Source: Mucilaginibacter straminoryzae (lineage in GTDB: Bacteria; Bacteroidota; Bacteroidia; Sphingobacteriales; Sphingobacteriaceae). Taken from it: a DNA stretch of 64,000 nucleotides. This document shows positions 43,233 to 54,262 of this stretch, piece after piece. The position numbers were made by a program, and so were the translations under genes. The DNA is taken from assembly GCF_022953055.1 (NCBI RefSeq), contig NZ_JALJEJ010000002.1, positions 620,001-684,000 on the forward strand, read 5' to 3'. Below the pieces are notes generated by a model. The model saw only the letters and a list, made by a program, of their open reading frames with translations, ran no database searches and had not been told where the DNA came from. Numbering within the stretch: position 1 is the stretch's first letter; each line of letters opens with the position of its first letter.

Positions 43233-45923
43233 ATGCCGCCAAGAGGAAATCAGTTTAAATCTAATAGTTTCAGGGACGAAAACAAGCCCCGCCAGGGGTC
43301 TGGGAATGGAGAGCGGGAACGGACAGTTAAACCCCGTGTAGAACTACCCAGCTTTGACCTGCGCGATGGCCGTTTGGTGAAAATTGTGGGCCTTTTTTCT
43401 TTAATACTTGCCATCTTTTTCTTTATGGCCTTTACGGCTTACCTGTTTACCTGGCAGGAAGATCAAAGCTATGTAAGCCGCGCTAACGGTGGCTGGCATA
43501 ACCTGTTTAAAACACAACAGGAGCTGATGGACAATGGCATCAAAGACCCCGTTGTAGATAACTGGATGGGTAAATTGGGTGCGCTGATATCAGACCAGTT
43601 TATTTACCAATGGTTTGGGGTAGCTTCTTACCTGTTTGTATTTATTTTTTTTGTGATCGGCTATCGCCTGCTTTTCAAGGTACGGCTGTTTTCGCTGAGT
43701 AAGACCCTGGCATATTCACTGTTCGGGATCATTTTCGTATCCGTAGCCGTTGGCTTTGTACACGGGTTGATTTCAGAATATCCGCACTTCCTTGAAGGTG
43801 AATTTGGTTATTGGAGCAACCGCCTGCTGGATGCGCAGATCGGCCGGGCTGGCACTGCCTGCCTGCTGGTATTTGCTGCACTAACGGTATTGATCATCGC
43901 ATACAACATCGACTTTAAACTACCTGAACGTAAAATGAAAGGCGGCTTGATGCCATCTGCCGCTGGTGGACATATCGTACCGGAACCGGTAGAACTTGAA
44001 GACGAAATCCTTTCTGAACCGGTAGAATGGCAAAAGAACGGCAATAAATTAAAATTTGACCAGGTTGAAGAGCAGCCCCCTGTACATACCGGCCCTCCTT
44101 TGCAGCAAAACGTGGTGATCCATAAACCCAAAGTAGCCGTTGAACCAATGGAGGCCGACGATATTGTACCGCATTCTGCAGCACATAGCACCATCTTGCA
44201 AAATACATTAACGCACGAGCCAATTATACTGACGCCGGAACCGTTGATGGAAGAAACCAATATCCAGGAACCATTAATGGAAGAAGGTGGTTCTGAGGTA
44301 GAGGACATCCCGTTAACTGTTGAAGAAGAACGCCCGCAGGCTGCTTTAAGCATTGAACAAGAGACTGAAAAAACCGCCAATGAACTGGTAGAGAAATACG
44401 GTGCGTTTGACCCCAAGCTGGATCTTTCTGGTTATAAATATCCAGGGTTAGAGTTATTGGAGAACTACGGCTCTAACAAAATTTCTGTAGACGCGAACGA
44501 GCTGGAGGCCAACAAGAATAAGATTGTAGAGACGCTGAACCACTACAATATAGAGATTGAGAAGATCAAAGCAACTATTGGCCCTACGGTAACGCTTTAC
44601 GAAATTATCCCGGCGCCGGGTGTCCGTATCTCTAAGATCAAGAACCTGGAGGATGATATTGCGCTTAGCCTTGCGGCGTTAGGGATCCGCATCATCGCAC
44701 CCATGCCAGGTAAGGGAACAATTGGTATCGAGGTACCAAACCAGCATCCGGAAATGGTATCGATGCGCTCTGTTCTGGCTACCGAAAAGTTCCAGAATAC
44801 CACGATGGACCTGCCGATTGCCCTGGGTAAAACTATTTCCAATGAAGTATTTATCGCCGACCTGGCAAAAATGCCGCACTTACTGGTAGCAGGTGCTACC
44901 GGACAAGGTAAATCGGTTGGTATCAACGCCATCCTGGTGTCGCTGCTTTACAAACGCCACCCGGCCGAGCTGAAATTCGTAATGGTTGACCCTAAAAAGG
45001 TAGAGCTTACGCTGTTCCGTAAGATCGAACGCCATTTTTTAGCGAAGCTACCCGATGAGGCTGACGCTATCATTACTGACACCAAGAAGGTAATCAATAC
45101 GCTGAACTCGCTCTGTATTGAGATGGACCAGCGTTATGACCTGCTGAAGGATGCGCAAGTACGTAACCTGAAGGAATACAACGCTAAGTTTATCAACCGC
45201 AAGTTGAACCCGCAGGATGGCCACCGCTTCCTGCCGTTTATTGTGCTGGTGGTTGACGAGTTTGCTGACCTAATGATGACGGCAGGCAAAGAGGTAGAAA
45301 CACCTATTGCCCGTTTGGCGCAGTTGGCCCGTGCGGTAGGTATCCACCTGGTAATTGCCACCCAACGCCCTTCGGTAAATATAATTACCGGTACCATTAA
45401 AGCCAACTTCCCGGCACGTCTGGCATTCAGGGTACTCTCTAAGATTGACTCCAGAACCATCCTCGACGCAGGTGGTGCTGATCAGTTGATCGGTCGTGGT
45501 GATATGTTGTTAGCCATGGGCAGCGACCTGATACGTTTGCAATGTGCTTTTGTGGATACGCCGGAGGTGGAGAAAATTTCAGACTTCATTGGCGGGCAAC
45601 GCGGCTACTCTACCGCAATGCTCCTGCCTGAATATGTGGGCGAAGGCGAAGCCAGCAGTTCACCTAAAGAATTTGACCCGGATGACCGCGACCCAATGTT
45701 TGAAGATGCTGCCCGCCTGATTGTACTACACCAGCAAGGATCTACCTCACTGATCCAGCGCAAACTTAAACTGGGTTATAACCGCGCCGGCCGTATCATC
45801 GACCAATTAGAGGCGGCCGGGATTGTCGGTCCGTTTGAAGGCAGCAAAGCCCGCGAGGTACTTTACCCGGATGAATACAGCCTGGAACGCCACCTGGAAG
45901 AATTACAAAAAGGAAAAGATTAA
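43233..45923 (+). CDS. ftsK: DNA translocase FtsK
   Basis: FtsK is a septum-anchored ATPase that pumps DNA and resolves chromosome dimers at division. Of 896 residues, the N-terminus has four membrane segments (about 50-230), then an acidic Pro/Glu-rich linker (~240-390), the alpha domain, and the RecA-like motor with Walker A GATGQGKS (554-561) and Walker B FIVLVVDEFADLM. The C-terminal gamma winged helix (LIVLHQQGSTSLIQRKLKLG) reads KOPS-like sequences. The linker is shorter than in E. coli. lolA follows after 63 bases, with no terminator seen between. Confidence 0.97.
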   Translation: MPPRGNQFKSNSFRDENKPRQGSGNGERERTVKPRVELPSFDLRDGRLVKIVGLFSLILAIFFFMAFTAYLFTWQEDQSYVSRANGGWHNLFKTQQELMDNGIKDPVVDNWMGKLGALISDQFIYQWFGVASYLFVFIFFVIGYRLLFKVRLFSLSKTLAYSLFGIIFVSVAVGFVHGLISEYPHFLEGEFGYWSNRLLDAQIGRAGTACLLVFAALTVLIIAYNIDFKLPERKMKGGLMPSAAGGHIVPEPVELEDEILSEPVEWQKNGNKLKFDQVEEQPPVHTGPPLQQNVVIHKPKVAVEPMEADDIVPHSAAHSTILQNTLTHEPIILTPEPLMEETNIQEPLMEEGGSEVEDIPLTVEEERPQAALSIEQETEKTANELVEKYGAFDPKLDLSGYKYPGLELLENYGSNKISVDANELEANKNKIVETLNHYNIEIEKIKATIGPTVTLYEIIPAPGVRISKIKNLEDDIALSLAALGIRIIAPMPGKGTIGIEVPNQHPEMVSMRSVLATEKFQNTTMDLPIALGKTISNEVFIADLAKMPHLLVAGATGQGKSVGINAILVSLLYKRHPAELKFVMVDPKKVELTLFRKIERHFLAKLPDEADAIITDTKKVINTLNSLCIEMDQRYDLLKDAQVRNLKEYNAKFINRKLNPQDGHRFLPFIVLVVDEFADLMMTAGKEVETPIARLAQLARAVGIHLVIATQRPSVNIITGTIKANFPARLAFRVLSKIDSRTILDAGGADQLIGRGDMLLAMGSDLIRLQCAFVDTPEVEKISDFIGGQRGYSTAMLLPEYVGEGEASSSPKEFDPDDRDPMFEDAARLIVLHQQGSTSLIQRKLKLGYNRAGRIIDQLEAAGIVGPFEGSKAREVLYPDEYSLERHLEELQKGKD

Positions 45924-45986
45924 ACCTCCGAATAGTTAAACTATCTAATACGTTATAGGAAACGCTGCAATAGCGTTAGCACTTTT

Positions 45987-46655
45987 ATGAAAAAACACTT
46001 AATACTTTTATTACTGGCCTTAGTTACCGCCGGTAAAACCTTTGCCCAGCTGGATGCGCAGGCAAAAACTATCCTGAGCCAGGTTAGCCAGAAATATAAA
46101 GCCTACAATTTAATTAAAACAGATTTTACTTTCTCGCTGGATAACCCGCAGGCAGGTGTTAAAGATTCGCAAAGTGGTTCGCTGATTGCCAAACCTAAAA
46201 CCGGTAAGTTTAAGGTGACTATCAATGGAAAGGGCAATGCCATAAACCAGGAAATTACCAGCGATGGTAAAAACCAGTGGACCTACCTTAAAAAAGACAA
46301 CGAAGTACAAGTAAATGAAGTGGACAAAAGCGGCGAGGGCCTAAACCCCGCCCAAATCTTCACCATTTACGAAAAGGGATTTAAGTACCTGTACACCGGC
46401 GACCAGAAATTAAACGGCAAGCTTTGCCAGGTGATTGATCTTAGCCCTACCGATGCCAAACGCAACATTTTTAAAGTGCGTTTATTTATAGACAAAGCAC
46501 AAAAACAGATCTACAGCGCCACCATCTTTGATAAAAGCGGTAGCCGTATCACTTACACCCTTAAATCATTCAACACCAACCTGAACCTACCCGAAAGTAC
46601 TTTCACTTTCGATGCGAAAGCACATCCTGGCGTAGAGGTTGTTGATCTACGATAA
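45987..46655 (+). CDS. lolA: LolA-like outer-membrane lipoprotein carrier
   Basis: A periplasmic chaperone that carries lipoproteins to the outer membrane. Of 222 residues, the signal peptide ends GKTFA and the predicted mature N-terminus is Gln. The LolA fold shows as ILSQVSQKYKAYNLIKTDFT, SGSLIAKPKTGKFKV, DGKNQWTYLKKDNEVQVNEV and SATIFDKSGSRITYTLKSF. The ftsK-lolA neighbourhood is also found in other bacteria, which supports the call. Terminator at 46685-46708. Confidence 0.93.
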   Translation: MKKHLILLLLALVTAGKTFAQLDAQAKTILSQVSQKYKAYNLIKTDFTFSLDNPQAGVKDSQSGSLIAKPKTGKFKVTINGKGNAINQEITSDGKNQWTYLKKDNEVQVNEVDKSGEGLNPAQIFTIYEKGFKYLYTGDQKLNGKLCQVIDLSPTDAKRNIFKVRLFIDKAQKQIYSATIFDKSGSRITYTLKSFNTNLNLPESTFTFDAKAHPGVEVVDLR

Positions 46656-46684
46656 GAGGAAAAATTTTAATATCTGATAGAAAG

Positions 46685-46708
46685 AGCTGCTTTGTGCAGC
46701 TTTTTTTG
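46685..46708 (+). terminator. lolA terminator
   Basis: AGCTGC-TTTGT-GCAGCT hairpin followed by a run of seven T, about 30 bases after the lolA stop. Confidence 0.8.
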
Positions 46709-46717
46709 TTTCACAGC

Positions 46718-46853
46718 GGTGGCTGGCTTTGGCTGGCTGGCAAAAGCCAGTGCGCCACGACTGCCACATCTGCCGCGTTTACCATGTCTACCACACTCGC
46801 CACATTTACCGGGTTGGCCATAGCTTTTATAACCTTTAAGTCAGGATCGTCCG
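46718..46853. repeat. GTAAATGTGGCGA-family repeat, copy 2 (expanded)
   Basis: On the minus strand this reads ATGGCCAACCCGGTAAATG and then runs of degenerate 9-12-base units (GTGGCGAGTGTGGTAGAC, GTAAACGCGGCAGATGTGGC) before TTTTGCCAGCCAGCCAAAGC. The same blocks, without the expansion, occur at 19701-19780 in the other orientation. Confidence 0.7.
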
Positions 46854-47440
46854 ATCATGTCATTGTTAGGAACGAAGCAATCTTCGTTATTCACGTTATC
46901 ATAAAAAATTTGGGATTGCTTCTTCGCCTGTCGGCTCATCGCAATGACGAACAATAGTGAAAATTTTTATTTTGTAATGCAGAGCGCAGCGACATGTCCC
47001 GAACTATTTTCGGGAAACATCTGCAAGCATGTATGTCAATCCACCCGTCGTTGTGTCGTGCAGTAATCTTTTTAGTATTTTAAATAAAGTGAACAGATCC
47101 TTCGCTGCGCTCTGGATGACAAAATTAGATTTAAAAACCTTGTCATGCTGAGGAATGTCACCCTGAGCTTGTCGAAGGGCTCTCGAAGCATGGGGACGTT
47201 AGAGTAATTTTACATTGTTTGTGACAACACCAACAACGGGCAGTGCTACCTGTCCCGAACTAGTTTCGGGAAGGATCTGCAAGCTTCGCCTCGTTGTTGC
47301 GAGGATGGATGGCAGACGAAGCAATCTTCGAAGCGATTACAGCATGTGAACAGGTCCTTCGCTTCGCTCTGGATGACATAGTAGATTTAAAAACCTTGTC
47401 ATGCGGAACTTATCGAAGCATCTGATCGTCCGATAGCGTC
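46854..47440. repeat. Cluster of palindromic intergenic repeats
   Basis: No gene is supported. An element with GTCATTGTTAGGAACGAAGC and a CGCAATGACG end lies at 46858-46949. TCCCGAACTA..TTTCGGGA palindromes occur at about 46996-47014 and 47252-47272, and CACCCTGAGCTTGTCGAAGG at 47159-47178. Several diverged fragments ending in ATCTGCAAGC or GGATGACA fill the rest. Confidence 0.7.
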
Positions 47441-47445
47441 ATTGC

Positions 47446-48520
47446 TGTAAGGGTTATGTAAATCGGTAATAGAATTTCGATTTAATTTTTAATATTAAAG
47501 TGGATCATATCAATTGGTTTTTTACCATTAATGCCCTGATGGGGTCTTTCCCAATTGTAATAGACAAGGTATTTTAATAATTCATCTTCCAACTCTTCAA
47601 GGCTGTCGAAATCGGTCTCTTCGATCAGGTCCTCTTTTAATGTACGCCAGAACCGCTCCACTTTGCCATTGGTCTGTGGGCGGTAAGGCTTCATATATCT
47701 TCTTTTGATACCTGTCTCCATCAACATTCGTTCAAAGGGATGATTCTGCTTTTGCAAGCTGGTTGACGTACCAAACTCCGGTCCGTTGTCTGCAATGATT
47801 TCTTCAAATTGGATGCCGAACTCACGTTTGAGTGCCTGCATACAATGCATGGCAGTGAACATGGTGGTTAATGCGGTGATGTCCGTCATTACCTGTGCCC
47901 AGGCCAGACGGGAATAATCGTCCAAAACACAAAGCATGTATAGCTTTGTGTTTTGTCCCCTGATCACGCTTTTACTCAAGTGATGGCAATCGATATGTCC
48001 TAACTGTCCCATGCGCTCCTTGATGATCTTACGCTTAACTTCTTTATCAGCCTTTTCTAAACGGTTCTTATCATATCGTCTCAGGATATTATACCCCCCT
48101 GAAGGTGATGGCATAAAGTTATTCGCTTTTTGCTTAAGCTGGCTGGCGATTTCAAACTTATTGCAGCCACGGGAGCGTAATTCCAGTACCTGCTTCTCAT
48201 CTTCAACAGAAGGGCGGCGCGTGTTATACCTGGGGCCACGTTTAGCAGGCAAAAGGTCTTGTTCATTGCCTGACTGCTTGAAACGGTTATAGTACTTCAA
48301 AAAAGCCCGGGGATCTGTATCATGGGCAGCATAGAACTCTTTGGCAAATCTGAATCTAGGATGTTCACCGCGCTTGACCTGCTCGTATTCACTGATCAGA
48401 AAACGGTACTTGCTCAGGTAGTTCCGCTTTAGGGTAAGATCATTGTTGATGTTACGCATAACTTTTATTAGCTTATCTTTTCTAAAGCTAATTCTGTTAC
48501 CGAATTATCTAACCTTTACA
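47446..48520 (-). mobile_element. IS481-type insertion sequence, complete (1075 bases)
   Basis: The terminal inverted repeats start TGTAAGGGTTATG (left) and TGTAAAGGTTAGA (right, minus strand) and agree at 26 of 31 positions. A direct repeat ATTGC at 47441-47445 and 48521-48525 is the target duplication. Removing the IS and one ATTGC restores GTCATTGCGAGGAACGAAGC, the end of a palindromic repeat found elsewhere in this window. The single transposase gene fills most of it and is intact, so it may still be active. Confidence 0.9.
47482..48459 (-). CDS. IS481-family transposase
   Basis: A 325-residue DDE transposase. An N-terminal helix-turn-helix region (~85-130, VLELRSRGCNKFEIASQLK) binds the inverted repeats. 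The RNase-H-like core has D157 (GHIDCHHLSK), D224 (EIIADNGPEFG) and E268 (NGKVERFWRTL) with the C-terminal YYNWERPHQGING typical of IS481/IS3-type integrase cores. Between the second Asp and the Glu there is an insertion (TSTSLQKQNHPFERML). The frame is uninterrupted. Confidence 0.93.
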   Translation of the reverse strand: MRNINNDLTLKRNYLSKYRFLISEYEQVKRGEHPRFRFAKEFYAAHDTDPRAFLKYYNRFKQSGNEQDLLPAKRGPRYNTRRPSVEDEKQVLELRSRGCNKFEIASQLKQKANNFMPSPSGGYNILRRYDKNRLEKADKEVKRKIIKERMGQLGHIDCHHLSKSVIRGQNTKLYMLCVLDDYSRLAWAQVMTDITALTTMFTAMHCMQALKREFGIQFEEIIADNGPEFGTSTSLQKQNHPFERMLMETGIKRRYMKPYRPQTNGKVERFWRTLKEDLIEETDFDSLEELEDELLKYLVYYNWERPHQGINGKKPIDMIHFNIKN

Positions 48521-48525
48521 ATTGC

Positions 48526-49001
48526 GAGGAACGAAGCAATCTTCGTTATTCACGTTATCTTAAAAAGTTTGGGATTGCTTCTTCGCCCTTCGACTCATCA
48601 CAATGACGGAAAATACTGAATAATTTATATTGCCACGCTGCCAGCCGAAGCATCTTCTTCAACAGGCAAAGCAAAGAAGATTCCTCTCCGTCAGGCGACG
48701 GATCGGAATGACCGGATGGAAAGAAAGGTAGAAACAAGACTTTGTCATGCTGAGCTTGTCGAAGCATTTTTTCAACTTCAAAGCCATAAGATTCCCCAAT
48801 ACACTCATAACGAACCAATAGAAATGTAACTAAGACATAAAAGCGTTACAATTGCGAGCAACGAAGCAATCTTTTAAGCGATAAGTCTTATTGGGGATTA
48901 CTTCTTCGCCTGTCGGCTTATCGCAATGACGAACAATAGTGAATTTTATTTTGTAATGCTGAGCTAAGCGCCCCGCATGACAAAGAAATGAATTGAAAAC
49001 T
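48526..49001. repeat. Repeat-rich region downstream of ligA
   Basis: No gene is supported. It contains the right-hand part of the palindromic element split by the IS (to about 48608). A second element at about 48850-48931 closely matches the reverse of 6378-6459. A CTGAGCTTGTCGAAGCA fragment lies near 48751. The ligA stop codon lies at 49002. Confidence 0.7.
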
Positions 49002-51068
<2,067 letters not shown>

Positions 51069-51139
51069 TTACACAAAACATAAAAAAGGAAGTTGGTGTT
51101 AAACACGGTATATTAGACATATTAATTTGCAGCTGCTTT

Positions 51140-52234
51140 ATGATCATCAAGGGACCCGCACTACCTTTTTATGCTAAATTATCATTTACCTTAGTTAGTT
51201 TAATTGCCTTCGGTTACCTGGTGATTGTGGGTAAAGAACTGCTTGACCCGATGATGTTCGGTTTTTTGTTCGCCATTTTGCTGCTGCCGCTTTCTAATTT
51301 CTTCGAAAGCCGGCTGAAGCTTCCGCGCAGCGCATCTACTTTTATTTCCATCTTACTGATGCTGGCTTTGATCGGCGGAATTATCTACCTGGTGGCGTCA
51401 CAGATCTCCGGACTAATGAGCGACTGGCCCATGCTGAAAAAACAGATAGACGAATCTGGCAGGGCCGTACAGATATGGGTGCAGAACACCTTCCACGTGA
51501 ATATCGATAGCCAGATGACGTATATTCACCACACCACAGATAAAATCATGTCGTCCGGTACTACCGTTGTCGGGCAAACAGTATTATCCGTTTCGGGCTT
51601 ACTGTTATTCTTTGTTTTCATCCTGATCTATACGTTCCTGATCATGTTCTACCGACGCCTGCTTTTCCAGTTCGTGGTGAAAGTATTCGGTAAAAAACAT
51701 TCTTCTATCGTACGTAGCATTGCAGAAAACATTCAATCTATTTTAAGACAATACATCATCGGCCTGCTGCTGGAAATGTTTGTGGTAGCTTGTATCGCCT
51801 GCACCGTATTTTGGGCAATAGGTATTAAATACGCCGCGTTGCTGGGTATTATTACGGGCCTTTTTAATATTATACCTTATGTGGGCATCTTCTCTGCGCT
51901 GCTATTGAGCACCATTATTACTTTTGCTACCGGCTTTATCAGCAAAGCTTTGTTTGTAGCCATCGCTGTTATCTGTATCCACGCAGTAGACGCCAATCTT
52001 TTGCTACCGGTAATCGTGGGTTCAAAAGTCCGGTTGAATGCATTAATCACCTTTATCGGCATCGTAGTAGGCGAAATGTTGTGGGGATTATCCGGTATGT
52101 TCCTTTCTATTCCTTTTATAGCGATCCTGAAAATCATCTTTGACCACATCGAAGACCTGAAGCCATGGGGCTACCTACTGGGTGGCGACTATGAATTCAA
52201 GAAGTCAGCCGAAAAGAAAATGAAAACTGAATGA
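51140..52234 (+). CDS. AI-2E family transporter (PerM/YdiK-like permease)
   Basis: A 364-residue inner-membrane protein with about eight hydrophobic segments. Pairs of helices occur at the start (LVSLIAFGYLVIVGKELLD, FGFLFAILLLPLSNFF) and in the C-terminal half (LGIITGLFNIIPYVGIFSAL; MLWGLSGMFLSIPFIAILKI), the arrangement of the AI-2E transporter family. Family members export autoinducer-2 or exchange sodium for protons; which applies here is unknown. It is divergent from ligA and has no partner gene next to it. Confidence 0.9.
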   Translation: MIIKGPALPFYAKLSFTLVSLIAFGYLVIVGKELLDPMMFGFLFAILLLPLSNFFESRLKLPRSASTFISILLMLALIGGIIYLVASQISGLMSDWPMLKKQIDESGRAVQIWVQNTFHVNIDSQMTYIHHTTDKIMSSGTTVVGQTVLSVSGLLLFFVFILIYTFLIMFYRRLLFQFVVKVFGKKHSSIVRSIAENIQSILRQYIIGLLLEMFVVACIACTVFWAIGIKYAALLGIITGLFNIIPYVGIFSALLLSTIITFATGFISKALFVAIAVICIHAVDANLLLPVIVGSKVRLNALITFIGIVVGEMLWGLSGMFLSIPFIAILKIIFDHIEDLKPWGYLLGGDYEFKKSAEKKMKTE

Positions 52235-52444
52235 ATAATTTATCTATTAATTAATATCACAACAGATACATTATAATATTTGTAATTATTCTGTTACACA
52301 ATACAACTCCTCGCTCTTAACTCGCTTCTAAGGCCTTTTTTACGTATCTTTACGAAGTATTTTACCTTGGTCAAGTACGATACAGAAAACAAAACACGCT
52401 ATCTAATATAACTAATAGTTAATTATCGCAATTGATTTTCTGGT

Positions 52445-52654
52445 ATGCCTAACGCCCCTATTCAAGATTCACAACATCATCCGCGCTGCCGTTGTTGCAA
52501 GCAAAAGCTTCATCAACGTATCCCTCGTAGCTTTTTTGTAAAACACATTTTATTTTTTCTACCACTTAAAAAATATAAATGTCTAAACTGCCTTCATTCG
52601 CAGTATGTTTGGGCAAAAAAGAGCCAACCAGTAACAGAATCTAATGCAGTATAA
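52445..52654 (+). CDS. Small zinc-ribbon-like protein
   Basis: A 69-residue basic protein. It has a Cys-rich N-terminal CRCCKQKLHQRIPRSF and a second pair in YKCLNCLHSQYV, so a two-knuckle zinc ribbon is plausible; the hydrophobic stretch FFVKHILFFLPL lies between them. Similar small proteins recur in Bacteroidota genomes and their function is unknown. The 210-base gap upstream holds nothing clear except a weak TATCTTTA box at about 52337. Confidence 0.68.
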   Translation: MPNAPIQDSQHHPRCRCCKQKLHQRIPRSFFVKHILFFLPLKKYKCLNCLHSQYVWAKKSQPVTESNAV

Positions 52655-52712
52655 AGCTTTATACTGATGCTCGCAATATTGATTAACTTGCCTACGCAAA
52701 ATCGATATTGCT

Positions 52713-53663
52713 TTGAAAAAGGTCTCTTTAATATTTCTGGTCTTATTGTATTGCTTTGCAGCTGATGCCCAGCAAAAAACATATGCGTTCAAAATCGTAC
52801 CCCTGGGAGTTTTAGGCGGTGCGGACGAAAGTAACCTATCCGCCTATATGTTAGCGCCTGCCGGATCTGATGAATACATCTGTCTGGACGCGGGTACATT
52901 AAATGCAGGATTGGCAAAAGCAGTAAACAATAAGGTATTTGACCTGCCCAAAGAAGAGGTTCTAAAGAAGTATATCAAAGGATACTGTATCTCCCATTCG
53001 CATTTAGACCACCTGAGCGGGCTGATCACTAACTCGCCGGATGATACCTCTAAAACCATTTATGCCCTTGCCGGATGTATCAAAACCTTTGAAACCCATT
53101 ATTTCACATGGCAAAGCTGGGCAAACTTTGGCGATGCTGGTGAATCCCCTGCATTAAAAAAATATCATTACGAAACATTGATACCGGGCGAGGAAATTCC
53201 ATTGGCTAATACTACCATGACGGTAAAAGCTTTTGAACTGAGCCATTCTAATCTCACCAGTACCGCATTCCTGATCAGAAGCAGGGAGGATTACCTGCTT
53301 TACCTTGGTGATACCGGTGCAGATGCCACTGAAAAAAGCGACCGTATGCAAAAACTCTGGCAGGCTTTGGTTCCATTGGTAAAAAGCCACCGGCTAAAAG
53401 CCATCATGATTGAAACCTCTTTCCCGGATGAGCAGCCCGATAAAACTTTATTCGGGCATTTTACACCAAAATGGCTGATGGCTGAATTTCAGAATTTTGC
53501 TACCCTATGCGGTGCGGAAAACTTAAAAGGATTTAACGTGGTAATTACCCACTTAAAACCGCCGCAATATAAAATAAACCGTATTAAAGCACAATTAAAG
53601 GCAGAAAATAAGCTCGGCCTTCATTTGATATTTCCTGAACAGGGTAAACCGTTAAATTTTTAA
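52713..53663 (+). CDS. Class II cyclic-nucleotide phosphodiesterase (MBL fold), secreted
   Basis: This family hydrolyses 3',5'-cyclic nucleotides. Of 316 residues, the signal peptide ends FAADA with mature Gln-Gln. The metallo-beta-lactamase motif is SHSHLDH (His95, His97, Asp99, His100), followed by LGDTGAD and IMIETSFPDEQPDK, typical of yeast Pde1/CpdP-type enzymes. Export means it would act on extracytoplasmic cAMP or related compounds. The start is TTG 52713, as no ATG gives a signal peptide. Confidence 0.9.
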   Translation: MKKVSLIFLVLLYCFAADAQQKTYAFKIVPLGVLGGADESNLSAYMLAPAGSDEYICLDAGTLNAGLAKAVNNKVFDLPKEEVLKKYIKGYCISHSHLDHLSGLITNSPDDTSKTIYALAGCIKTFETHYFTWQSWANFGDAGESPALKKYHYETLIPGEEIPLANTTMTVKAFELSHSNLTSTAFLIRSREDYLLYLGDTGADATEKSDRMQKLWQALVPLVKSHRLKAIMIETSFPDEQPDKTLFGHFTPKWLMAEFQNFATLCGAENLKGFNVVITHLKPPQYKINRIKAQLKAENKLGLHLIFPEQGKPLNF

Positions 53664-53673
53664 TTCCGTAGTG

Positions 53674-54249
53674 ATGTCGCACGATTTTCTGGATTCGGCC
53701 AAAAAGCAATTCGCCTATTACAAACAACTCGGCGATAAAACTTTTGCACAGCTGACGAATGAGCAGCTCTTCTGGCAATATCATCCGAAAAGTAACAGTA
53801 TCGGCATCATCGTAAAACATTTGTGGGGGAATATGCTTTCCCGGTGGACCAACTTCCTGACCGAAGACGGCGAAAAAGAGTCGCGCGACCGTGAAGCAGA
53901 GTTCGATTCAACCATCACCACACGCGAAGAACTGCTGGAAAAATGGAACGAGGGCTGGCAGTGTCTTTTTAATGCCCTGGAACCCCTTACCGACAAAGAT
54001 CTGGAAAAAGTAATTTATATCCGCAATATGGGTCATACCGTTGCCGAAGCGATTAAGCGTCAACTGGCTCATTACCCTTACCATGTTGGTCAGATCGTGC
54101 TCATCGGCACAATGCTCGCCGGCGATCAGTGGCAGTCGCTATCCATCCCGCGCGGACAATCTGCCGAGTATAATAAAGAAAAATTCACGCATGAAAAACA
54201 CCGCGAGCATTTTACAGACGAAGTGTTAAACAAAGACCAGCCCAAGTAA
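53674..54249 (+). CDS. DinB-family (DUF1572) protein
   Basis: A 191-residue four-helix bundle of the DinB/YfiT-like metal-binding superfamily. Likely ligands are His in GIIVKHLWGNM (~49) and two in QLAHYPYHVGQI (~130-134). DUF1572 members are uncharacterised; related enzymes use small thiols. It starts at ATG 53674, directly after an in-frame GTG, 10 bases from the phosphodiesterase stop, so they are likely co-transcribed. It converges on the MFS gene. Confidence 0.88.
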   Translation: MSHDFLDSAKKQFAYYKQLGDKTFAQLTNEQLFWQYHPKSNSIGIIVKHLWGNMLSRWTNFLTEDGEKESRDREAEFDSTITTREELLEKWNEGWQCLFNALEPLTDKDLEKVIYIRNMGHTVAEAIKRQLAHYPYHVGQIVLIGTMLAGDQWQSLSIPRGQSAEYNKEKFTHEKHREHFTDEVLNKDQPK

Positions 54250-54262
54250 CAACTGCGCCGAC

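Noticed and set aside
46694..46957. 87-codon forward frame after lolA
   Set aside because: It crosses a terminator and two repeat families; composition reflects the repeats.
48555..48818. 87-codon reverse frame right of the IS
   Set aside because: It lies wholly in palindromic intergenic repeats.
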